The notes under the pieces are model-generated. The model saw nothing but the letters and a program-made list of their open reading frames with translations. It ran no database searches and was not told the DNA's origin. Positions 52,597-62,096 of a DNA stretch of 64,000 nt are shown piece by piece (position 1 is the stretch's first letter; every line of letters begins with the position of its first letter). The stretch comes from Immersiella caudata (taxonomy: Eukaryota; Ascomycota; Sordariomycetes; Sordariales; Lasiosphaeriaceae). The position numbers were made by a program, and so were the translations under genes. The DNA lies in NCBI GenBank assembly GCA_030512335.1, contig JAULSU010000001.1, positions 5,084,001 through 5,148,000 of the forward strand, in the 5' to 3' direction.

Positions 52597-52906
52597 TCGT
52601 TTGACAGTGAGTGTTTGCATTTGAGTTTGCACCCTGGTCTTTGAAAGTGCTGCGAGTGATTCAACTAATCGACCGAGTTCCGGTGGCGCTCCGGGCGGTC
52701 CGTCGAATATACGGCGCCAGGTCGGGGCCAAGCCCGAAAGAGTTGCTTGTGGATCGGCGCGCCCAAAACGGCGATGGGTCCTGGTCCCAGACCTAGCTCG
52801 CAGGCTTCAACGCTTTCAGGTACATAGGCTTTTGTCACCTCGGTGCGGAAGAGAGCCCTGGAAATTCTGTTTTCCTTTGTATAGCGTACGGCATTGCCTC
52901 GTCGAC

Positions 52907-54298
52907 ATGTCTGCTGAAATTGTCGTTATAGGGTACGCTTGCGTTAGCCCTTATTGGATCCTGCGTGCTGACCCCATCTCAGGGCCGGCGTCATCGGCCT
53001 TAGTTGCGCCATCAAACTCCAAGCTAATTTCACGGTCACAATCGTTGCCAAGGACTTCCCAGCTCCCTTTGAGACCATTGATCCGTGAGTCTTCCCCTGC
53101 CGCCATTCATCTCCTAATGTGGTCTATTGTCGCTTTGTTGAATGTCTTGGGCGTGACATCAGCATGCCTGAGCCTTTGCGTTGCCTATGGATTGCTTTTA
53201 GGAGGAACTGCTGACGGTTATTTTATTACCTACAGCATTGCCCAGATCAATTACACCTCTCCGTGGGGAGGTGCTCACAACCGATGGGTACCACCCTCGC
53301 CCTCGGGGGAGAACGCCCGCGAGCATGCATTCGCCCTGACGACATGGAAACATATGAGAGCCCTCCGTGATGTCAATCCTGAATCTGGAATTACGTTCAT
53401 GAAAGGCATCGAGTACCTGGAGGCTCCATCGATTGAGTACACCTCCCTGACTGAAGCTCGCGCCAAGGAGTTGAATATGGAGGGGTTTCGCCTTTTGCAG
53501 CCTGGTGAATTCCCAGACGATAGAGTCAAGTGGGGATGCGTGTACGACACTTGGTGCGTCAACCCGATGGTGAGTATGATCGCTGCTGCTTTCTGCCCCT
53601 TTTGTCCTTTTCCTCTAGTGTCCCAGGAGGCGATTCATCCTCTTCTCCCAAAGACGCCAAGAGGCACTATGGAATGTATTTGGATAGCTGACATTTGCTA
53701 TCAGGTGTACTGCTGCTTCCTCCTCCGAAAGTTCACTATGGGTGGTGGACGTATTCGAAAGCGAGAGCTGCGTGATGTGGCTGAGGTGTTTGCGCTGCCA
53801 CCAGAGGACTTCGGGTTGGGCAGAGTTGACGCGGTGGTTAACGCCTCAGGATATGGAATCGGGGCTGATCCTAACATGTATGTTACCAAGGGCCAGACGT
53901 GTCTGGTGGGGGATCCCTGCCCTGCCACGTTAACCCGGCAGAACGCGGATGGGAGTTGGACATTCTCTGTCCCTCGTGGCTATGATGGAGGCACAGTCAT
54001 CGGAGGAACGAAAGAGGTGGACGATTGGGGGACACGCCCGTCGGAGGAGGTAAGAGAGAAGCTGCTGGGAGACTTTCGGGAAACATGGCCCGGTGTTCCT
54101 GCTGGGAGATTCTACACTGTCATTGCTGACATCGTCGGTCGGCGGCCGACAAGAAAAGGGGGACCGAGGATTGAAGGGGAGGCGATCAAGGACGGCCATT
54201 TTGTCATGCATGCCTACGGTCTGGGTGGCAGGGGCTATGAGTTGTCCTGGGGTGTAGCAGAGGAGGTCGCCAAGAGAGTCGAGGATCATTTCGCCTGA
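52907..54298 (+). CDS. DAO: D-amino-acid oxidase (FAD)
   Basis: A flavoenzyme that oxidises D-amino acids to keto acids, ammonia and hydrogen peroxide. Four exons: 52907-52932 (26 nt), 52983-53084, 53236-53569 and 53705-54298, giving 351 aa. Splicing restores the Rossmann motif VVIGAGVIGLSCAIKL, interrupted by the first 50-nt intron. The second joins FETIDP to IAQINYTSPWGGAHNRWVPP, and the third joins CVNPM to VYCCFLLRKFT. Later motifs are VVNASGYGIGADPN, QTCLVGDP and the substrate-binding Arg region VGRRPTRKGGPRIE. The family signature HAYGLGGRGYELSWGVA lies near the C-terminus. The chain ends VEDHFA without an SKL-type peroxisomal signal. A 488-codon open frame reading through the introns also exists but breaks the FAD motif, so the spliced model is preferred. 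Confidence 0.92.
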   Translation: MSAEIVVIGYACVSPYWILRADPISGPASSALVAPSNSKLISRSQSLPRTSQLPLRPLIRESSPAAIHLLMWSIVALLNVLGVTSACLSLCVAYGLLLGGTADGYFITYSIAQINYTSPWGGAHNRWVPPSPSGENAREHAFALTTWKHMRALRDVNPESGITFMKGIEYLEAPSIEYTSLTEARAKELNMEGFRLLQPGEFPDDRVKWGCVYDTWCVNPMVSMIAAAFCPFCPFPLVSQEAIHPLLPKTPRGTMECIWIADICYQVYCCFLLRKFTMGGGRIRKRELRDVAEVFALPPEDFGLGRVDAVVNASGYGIGADPNMYVTKGQTCLVGDPCPATLTRQNADGSWTFSVPRGYDGGTVIGGTKEVDDWGTRPSEEVREKLLGDFRETWPGVPAGRFYTVIADIVGRRPTRKGGPRIEGEAIKDGHFVMHAYGLGGRGYELSWGVAEEVAKRVEDHFA

Positions 54299-54621
54299 AA
54301 GTGTTAGTAGCAGCAACCGCCCCGACGAAGAGGCTACGAGATTATTCGACACTGCAACACGTCATTACCTGTGTTTACATTTCATGGGATCTATGTCCAT
54401 GAGTTCAGTTACATGTTTTGGTACAGAGTGGCATGTCTCCTTTCGCCGCTAGGTAGGTAGGTACCTTAGGTAGTTAGGTCGCACAATATCCCAATGACCC
54501 CCATCTTCAGCATAAAGCTTGGGTTTACTCTCCCAACCAGCCCGAGCAAAGCCCGGCCCAAATTACGGTGCCCCACAGCCTCTATCACCATCCCGAGTCA
54601 CAGGCCCTCTTGAAAACCTTG
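54299..54621. other. Convergent 3' region between DAO and CMC1
   Basis: About 320 bases between two gene ends. It contains the GGTA-rich repeat at 54451-54479. No gene is supported. Confidence 0.5.
54451..54479. repeat. AGGTAGGTACCTTAGGTA-type short repeat
   Basis: A run of AGGT/TAGG units with an internal GGTACC palindrome. Related fragments occur near 28387-28412, 52204-52215, 52547-52556 and 60046-60055. Such TACCTAAGG words are common in intergenic DNA of Sordariomycetes; whether they are remnants of a small repeat or binding sites is unknown. Confidence 0.55.
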
Positions 54622-55213
54622 TCACCTCTTCCCCTCCTCCTCTATCCTAACCCTCCTCTCCCCAGCGAACCCGCCGATCCTCTCCGGCCTCTTCAACTTC
54701 TCCATCTCTTTCCTTGCCAGCTCCTTATCCTTCTCAGGCAGCCCCCACCACTCCCTCAAAAACTTCTCCTGCTCAATCTTCCTCCTCGCCTTTCTCTCCT
54801 TCTCCTTCTGCCTCTCCATCCTCCCCGCGAACCACTCCTCCCTCGCCGCATCATGTTCGTCCGGCGTGGCGTGCATCTTCATACAATTGTTCATCACACG
54901 GTGCGGTTCGCGACAGGCAAACGAGACGGTGAATGTGCGACCTAGGGCGCATTCTGCGAAAGCTACGACAGACAAAAGTCAACACCCATGCCATCAGCAA
55001 GCTGGAGAGAGGAGGGGGGAGGGAAATACCTTTAATCTCCTCTGTACACCTGCTTCGCACGCGTGCATAGAATACATCTCTAACCTGCGCTTCCTGTGAT
55101 GCAGAAAGTGGTATGGGATTGCGGGACGGCACGGCGCCGATGTTCCTCGTTGGTGGCTGGAGTTCCTGTGGTTGTTCGCCGTCTCTGGGGTCTGAAGTGG
55201 TCATAGAGGCCAT
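54622..55213 (-). CDS. CMC1: Twin CX9C protein, CMC1-type cytochrome c oxidase assembly factor
   Basis: A small mitochondrial intermembrane-space protein of the CMC1 family, involved in copper delivery or early assembly of cytochrome c oxidase. Two exons: 55213-55030 and 54962-54622, giving 174 aa. The two CX9C motifs are complete only after splicing: C-TEEIKAFAE-C and C-REPHRVMNN-C; the intron lies inside the first motif. They pair in the helical hairpin imported by Mia40. The ATG at 55213 (MASMTTSDP) is the first in frame; a second ATG at 55204 is possible. The C-terminal 85 residues form a long charged helix (RQKEKERKARRKIEQEKFLR, EKDKELARKEMEKLK), longer than in yeast Cmc1. No cleavable presequence is seen, as expected for this import route. 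Confidence 0.9.
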
Positions 55214-55670
55214 TCGCTGGGAGTTTTGGCGACTAATTGGGCGCAGTAGCTTCCGAGGCGGTAGGTAAGTCTGGACTTTGGGGTTCGCGGCGGCTATGAA
55301 ACTGGTTGTCTTGTTTGCTTGCTGTGTTTGCTGGGTGAGGGTGCCGAAGGAATGAGGAAAGTCGTCCAATGAGGTCCGTGTGGCGTGTTTGCGGATTTCG
55401 TCCGTCCTTCAGCCACATATGGTAGCTCCAGCCACATGATTCAAACAACGTCAACGGGCAACGGCTTCTGGCCTGACGAACATGGTCCAGCAGTAATCTG
55501 TAGAAAGTGGAGGTACTGTGCACAGCTCTTTTGCTCAGTGAAGAACTCTCATGTGGTTCGGTTACGCAGATGCGGCGGGGAACACGTTTTGCAGCCCAAC
55601 AAGTCAGTGTATTACTCCGGTGTTATCTACGCTGTGCTGTTCTACCACAGGTACTCTGCCAACTTCATTG
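55214..55670. other. Intergenic upstream of CMC1
   Basis: About 460 bases: CMC1 promoter plus the 3' end of the FN3-domain gene. Overlapping plus-strand frames here are not supported as genes. Confidence 0.5.
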
Positions 55671-58600
55671 CTACAATCTCCCCCCTTCATCAACAGTGCC
55701 TTCCGACTCCGAAACCTGAGTCCTGTCCAGCTCCAGGCTTTCCTTCTCCTTTTTGCCCTTTTTGCCAAAGTTGCTGAGCCATCTCACTGATGTCTTGTTG
55801 CCTCCGTCCTTGCTCTTGACACTTCCGGTTGCCGGCCCCAGGTTAGGGCTGCTCGTCACACTGTCGTAGCTGCGCGCAACGAGACTCATGCCGGATACCT
55901 CATCGGCCGCAATCTCCTCAAAGTCACCGATGCTTGACCGTTCCATTGAGAACCCCCGGTCTGAGTTAGCCCCGCTAGCAACGCTGCTGGGCCCCTTCTT
56001 GAAGAGGCCCGAATCCTTGTTGCCGAGCCGCCCCGGGAGACTGAACTTGCCCGAACTGCTCTTCCGGAACAGTTTGCGGACGACATTATCGTCTTTGATG
56101 CTGCCCGCAAGCCCCGCGCTGGTAGGCTCAGACGGCGTGTTGGAAAAGGGTTGATCCAGGGTGAGCGAGTCCCGCGATTCTGACAATGACGTCTGTGTGT
56201 GCACCGAGTATCCATCGCGGGACTTTCGGGAGTCCGTCGGAGAGTCGAGATCCGTAGGGGGTTGCGCCGTGTCGGGTGTCAGCGCTGCCTCTTTGCCTTT
56301 GGACTTGTCCTTCGGGTCCTTGGTCTTATCCTTGGTCTTGTGGCCATCCTTGGTCTTCTTGCCCTCCTTGCTGTCCTTCTCCGACTTGGGTTTGAACAGC
56401 GAGCCGATGAATGCTGGCGCATTCGGATTGAGCCGCCCCAGCGCAGCCTTGGAGTTCTGTGGGGGACGGCTGCCAATGACACCAACTTCTTTTACGTTCG
56501 GGGCCGCGTCATCATCGTCGAGGATTTCGTCGTCCGCATTGGCGAGGCTCGTCTTCAAAGCCGAAGGTGAACCATGCAACGAAGGTCGCCGAGACGGGTT
56601 TCTGGACCAAGGTATGTTATCTGGCGACCACAGGTTCCTTGGCTTCTCTCCCCCAGGCGGTCCCCAGATACCTGAGTCAGTCGAGGGTCTGGGAAAATCG
56701 GAGGATGCGATGCTGGCGGGTCGCGGACTGCTAGGGTCCCGTTCTGCGAGAAGACCTCCAGGGGCCCTGTGAGAGCTGGAAAAGGGGTTGAGATTTCTCG
56801 CCGAAAACATCCGGGAGCTTGGGGGTGCATGGGGTTCCATCACCTCAGGGCCCGCCGAGTTCCTGTTGAACATATTCCAGGTGCCCGAGAGGCTGATGCG
56901 ACGCTTGCCTCCCAACCCATCGGCCTCGTCTGTCTGCCTTGGGAAAGACTGGCTCTGCCCCGACTTTAGGCTACCCAGCAAAGGGCCTTCCCCTTCGATG
57001 CCCTTTGCGGTTCGCGCCCGCTGAAACGAAAAGAACTCCATTAGCTTATTCGGAGCCGCATCCCCTCCTGGATTCGCCGGCATTGTGCTCGCCGCGTGGA
57101 GTCCTCGCCTGTCGATGTCGGTCGGGTAGGAAGGAAATGGCAGGTTGTGTGTTGATCCATGCGGACTACCGAGAATACTCATAGCTCGCCCAGAGGACGC
57201 AGGCGACTGGGGATCGTTATCGGGCGTTCCGTTGTGGTGCGGCATGAAAGGCTCTGGTCCAAAACTAGGCATCGGGCTTGGATCGTCGTCGTCGAAATCA
57301 TCTAGGATGTTTGAAGGGAGTAGTGCTGTGGCCGACGGGCTCAAGGGGGCCAGAGAAGCCCTGATCCCGGCCTCATCAAGCCGGGAAGGGAGGTCTCCAG
57401 ACAAATCCATGTAAGGGGCTTGAGCAAACCCGGGAGGGAGGGTGGCGATCCTCGAGGACCCAAAGCCGGGGCCAGCTGGATCGATTTGGGAGTATGGCGG
57501 TAAGGGTGATGAGATTGATATGTTTGAGAGGGAGTTGCTGTTTCGGCTGCGTCTTTTCAACTGAGTGACCGTAGGGTTGTCAAACTCGGCGGCACCGGAG
57601 TTGGGTTGGTTGTATGAGCTAAAGGCCGTTTGGGCGCTCGGAATGACCTGCACCTGCAAGCTGAGCACCCTAAGCTGCTCCTCGAGTTTTCGGGCATGTT
57701 TCGTCTCGTAGTTAAGCAGCTCCTGGAGCTCCCTGCTTCTCTGCAAGCCTTCACGCCTCAATTCTGCCTCCTTTTCCCGCCACTCGCCGTCTTCTTCCCC
57801 TCCCAGAAGCGTCTTCCGTGCCTCTTCGAGCTCCTTTACTTGTTCGCGCTTCTCCTTCAACTCCTGCTCCAGCCTCGAACACTCTGCCTGCAAGTCCCCG
57901 TTACCATCGCGGAAGAGCTCAGTCTTCTGGTCTCTTTCTTCCTCTAGCTCACGCATTTGCTCGTCAAAGCTGGCTTTGTTCTTCCGCATCTCTTCCATTT
58001 GCCGTTCCCACTTCTCAATGTTGTCATGATATTTGGTCCGCTCATTCTGCTTCTCCTTCAACAGCTTCTCCTTTTGGGCTTTGCGCTGAAGCGCATTGCG
58101 CATCGACCGGTCGGTCGAATGGACATCCCGCTTTAGTTTCTCGGTTTGCTCTTCCTTCTTTTTCTGCTCCCCCTTCTTCTCCTGCCTTTCCGCCTCGAGC
58201 TCATCTAGTAGCCGCCTATTTTCAGCCTCCTCTTTTCCGATCAGCGATATCACGTCCTCTGTCTCCTTTCGTATACTCTCGAACTTTTCCGTCAGCTCCG
58301 GCAGCGTCTTCTTGGAGTTCGCATTGATTTCGTCTCGTATCGGCGCTTGGTCCAAACTCGTGGTAGATGGAGAGTGGCGGCGGGTTACGGTATTCCGTCG
58401 AGGACCGCTACCTGTGGCCAGGTTCCCGTCGCGGATTGGAGCGGAAAGGGTCTCTGGGCTGGTGGCCGTTTCTAGGGCGGGAAACAGGTTACGAGGCGTT
58501 CCGTTTTCGTCCAGGTATTCTGCTTGAGATGCCCCGCGAGGCTCATCGGTCATGAAATTCGCAGGGAGCCGCGAGTTGCCTAGCTGAGGTCGTCCGTCTT

Positions 58601-59395
58601 GTCCGAATGTCCGCAACCGAATGACCCGACTTCCTGCCTGGAAATTGTTGGAGCCCACTGCGATCACGCGCACGTTGTAAAAGTGGTTAGGCTTCAGCCC
58701 ACTGACGACAATAGCTGGCTCTTGGTTTGCGGCGACATCTCCCACTGTGAACCACAATGTCAGATCCCGCGTGTTCATGCTCTAGTCAGGGCGACCAGCT
58801 TTGGGGTCTACTCACCAACCACGCCGTTGACCTGGATGAGAAACTTTTGGACAGATCTGTTGGCCGGCGCGCGCGTCCAGTTCAGGGTTGCGGCATCGGC
58901 TCTGATGCCGGCCAGTGACACGTCGGGAGGGTCCGGAACATCGACGCCGAGGATGCTGATCAATTCAGGTACCGGCTTCCATAGCGTCTGCCACGCCCTT
59001 CGCACCAGCCTGCACATGTGCACCAATTAGCGCTGTCCTTCGAGAGGCCAGATGCATCCATTGCATCGCTCTGGAGAAGAGAAGGAGTTGGGCTGGCGCG
59101 TGGCCGTGGGTAATACATACCATACGACAGCAGCACCCGTCAGCAGCATGTTTGCATGCCTCACAACAAAACTGTCGAGGCTGAGGGCGGTGACGGTGTT
59201 GGCGTACGACGTGTACGTTGACAAGGACAAATCGCGGGTCAGACCCGGTGCAACGGTGAAGCAGAAGAACACGACGCCACCGAATGCGATCAGGTTGACA
59301 ATGGCTGTTTTAGGCTCGGTATGCCACCATGCGAGTGAGGCCAGAACGACGAGAAGCGTGGGCACCAGCGACGTCGTCCAAGAGATCCATGACAT
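55671..59395 (-). CDS. Fibronectin type III membrane protein with long coiled-coil
   Basis: A large fungal protein of about 1180 aa; the name is by architecture. Three exons: 59395-59121, 59009-58816 and 58744-55671, all joins in frame. Hydrophobic segments lie at about 8-25 (SLVPTLLVVLASLAWW), 32-50 (IVNLIAFGGVVFFCFTV) and 80-93 (HANMLLTGAAVVW). A fibronectin type III domain spans roughly 113-205 (PDPPDVSLAGIRADAATLNW, IVVSGLKPNHFYNVRVIAVG). A long coiled-coil follows at about 300-540 (IGKEEAENRRLLDELEAERQ, KEKLLKEKQNERTKYHDNIE). The last 550 residues are disordered, Ser/Pro-rich, with short conserved-looking pieces (KLMEFFSFQRARTAKG, PNAPAFIGSLFKPK, SVRWLSNFGKKGKK). It is likely a membrane-anchored scaffold with the FN3 and coil exposed; the function is unknown to me. 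The start overlaps a second, out-of-frame ATG five bases downstream. Confidence 0.88.
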
Positions 59396-62096
59396 AGCGG
59401 TGCGATGCGGTCGAAAAGGAGCGTCCAGATGTCGAGATCCGAGGGAGGAGGAAGAGAGCTAGGCGAGTCGGTGCCGCAGAGAGTGAAATCGAACGGGACG
59501 ACTTTTGGTTGGATTGCAGAGTGGGGGTAAGAATGAATCGCAGGAAACACCGGAAAAAGAAAATGGTAGACCAAACAAAACAACGGAAACTCCCAAGGTC
59601 TGCCGGTTCTTCCTCCCTCTGCCTAGCCGGGAATTACCCCCTTGGAAAAACTCGAGGCCAGTTACCGCAAAGTTGATTCAACCCACACGAGGCAAGAAAC
59701 GTTGGGCAGGTGAAAAAATAACTGCTTGGGCGGAAAGCGACGATCACGGCGTAGCACCCATCCATTCGTTTTGCGCAACAGGCCACTTTAGCGCATTGCT
59801 GAATCCGACCGGGGTGCCATAACATGTACTGGCTTCTCTTTTCTAGCGCTGGTTTCACAGCCTGATCAACCCCCCCACAACCAACAGATTACGGCATCCC
59901 CGGCAGGCGCTTGCTGGAGATACGCCCGGCCGAGACGGAGCCCCGTTTGCATTATGAGCTGGGCATATCGGCGCCCGACGGGGGTGACGTTCAACGGTTT
60001 CGGGGCCGGTCTCACGTGTTGCCCGCATTCCTCAAACCACCACCTACCTTAGGCACTCTTACTTGGCACGCTTGATCCGTATCGCTAAGCTGGACAGCCG
60101 CCCGATATGGACCTTGGATAATACCAGACCTTCAATGAAAGCTGGGTCGATTCATCGTGGCGAACCTCCGATTCTTGGATAGCCACCGCAACGCGTATTG
60201 GGGCCATGGAGGCCACGGCCGTATCAACTGTCACTTTTGGCTCAATGCTGTGTGTAATGCTTGCCGGACGATAACAAAGGTGTGCTTCTTGGTCGCTGGA
60301 TCACACCTGAGAGAGCACAATGAGGGCGTAACCTTCTGCGTGGAAAGACACGCATTCACGCCGTTAAATAAACAAGCATTGTTATACTCGGTCCCTATAG
60401 ACCTGGATGTTATAACACGTAATCTTCCACGTAGTCAGCGTTGCTCTCTGACGTGAAACCCACCTGGAAATCTTTGCCTCTTTTGGGTGGCACAATCCAC
60501 TCTCTAGATCGGCGATTCAATCCACGTGTGCCTCTTGACTTTTGGCGATTACCTCGGTGTGAAATTCTCTCTTCGCAGACTCGCCTCGCCCCAAGGTCCT
60601 GGAAGTCCTATCCGATATCGTCGAGCCAGCGGTTTGCCCCGCTGTCTTGTGTACCAATCGGGTCCCTGCTAATACCCTTTGGCTATATGCGCTGTGGCAC
60701 TGTATCCGAATCCTCGGAGCCCAAGCGGGACGTTTCTCCTCTTCTCCGGTCTTTTACCACTCAATAAAATCCCCATGATCACCCCCCGCGGCTTGCGCCG
60801 GGCGGTTTGCTGCTAGGCACGGTCTGCCCTCAGCGGCCTGCTCCGTACCGTGACCTCTTTCGCGACACAATTTAGTCGCTCAATGCCCTCCGCTGGCCAC
60901 GCGCCCCTCATTGCCGCTGCGCCGTTGGACGAGACCGCGAATTGGCGGGCGCGGAACGCGGATCTGGATCAATGCAGGCGTCGGGGTTCTCGCAGCACTA
61001 GTGCGCGCCTCGCCTGCTCTATCGATTGCCTTGGCTGTCTGATATACAAATAGGGAACGCCCCAATGAATCCGGAGCTCTGTGCATGCTGTCGGTATATC
61101 GCTCCGGCATCATCCTTGTTGAGAGGGGAACGCGAAGCGTTGAGTAAACCGCAGGGCCTTGAGGAAAATATTCTAGCGGGCCCCTGCGTGCATTTTGGCA
61201 CTCGCTGTTGCAACCCTTCCATGTTCTCAATGGGCAGCTTGCTGCTCGTCGCGAAGAGTCGAGGCTGAGTGAGAAAGTCCATGACATCAGTAGGGTGAAT
61301 GGCGGGGACCGAGAGCTGCGACAAGGGTCCTAATTTCCATCCGGGACGCCCGTCAGCAGGAATTGAGACTTGGTTGGTACCTCCAGACCTCGGCTGGCGT
61401 CACCGCGGCAGCTGCGTACATTAGAGTGGGGCGGAGGTACCATTCGCGTCCCCTGGCGCGCCGCTCGGCACAGCGACGGGCGGGCAAATAGGATGGGGCA
61501 GCCGCTGGGATTGTTGAGAAGTGAGCCTCGTGATTGCGAACCTGAGTCTTTGCGCACCTCAGCTGCTCCCTTTCGGCTCTCCTGCCCTGTTCCATATGTG
61601 ACTCGTTTTGCAAGAGGTTTCGACACCGGCGGCGCATTCGTACATTCGTTGAATCTTGTTTTGAGAGGTAATCTCTATTTAGACTTTGCGTTCCGCTGGT
61701 CCGCCCCGCGAGCTCAAGCTTCGGCCAGACGCCCACACGCATTCCTCCAGCTCGATTGCTGCAACCCGTACCCGACAACGTCTCGCGGGCATTCCTCGTC
61801 CCTGTTGGCCTGCCCGACGCTTTTGCGCTGTTTGAAAACAGCACACATAGCGCTCAACACTGAATCATATCAATCCACGAAACCCGTCTGTTCACATCAG
61901 GCTCCAATCCTGCGGTCCCGACACTCTCCGCTGGCATCCTGCCGGCCCTGCCCAAGCCAGACCCGCTCGGTGCAACCAGGACCCAGGGGGCCGTATAAAG
62001 CTATCGCATCTCGCCTTCCGTCCTCCGGCTCTCCACAGACCTTACGCTACTCCTGACGCCCTTCCGAGAGGATCCTCGGACCCCTCGCCGCCGATA
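59396..62096. other. 2.7 kb gene-free divergent region before lipin
   Basis: No gene is supported. Frames of up to 228 codons (61370-62056 plus) abut the lipin start but are Arg/Pro/Ser-rich and resemble no family, so they are more likely part of a long lipin 5' leader. TACCTTAGG words occur near 60050. No tRNA or mobile element was recognised. Confidence 0.5.

Larger units (their letters stand above)
48742..52906. other. 4.2 kb gene-free divergent region between polyQ gene and D-amino-acid oxidase
   Basis: The longest stretch without a supportable gene. Overlapping frames on both strands reach 230 codons (48913-49605 plus) but are Arg/Gly/Pro-rich with no family likeness. It includes the TTTTCC repeat near 48768, a small perfect inverted repeat at 49697-49712, and GATA motifs at 52584-52596. 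No transposase, reverse transcriptase, long terminal repeat or tRNA was recognised. It could hold long leaders, a non-coding RNA, or a fragmented gene I could not see. Confidence 0.45.

Noticed and set aside
52832..54298. 488-codon unspliced reading of the D-amino-acid oxidase gene
   Set aside because: Reads through three good introns and destroys the GAGVIGL FAD-binding motif, which splicing restores.
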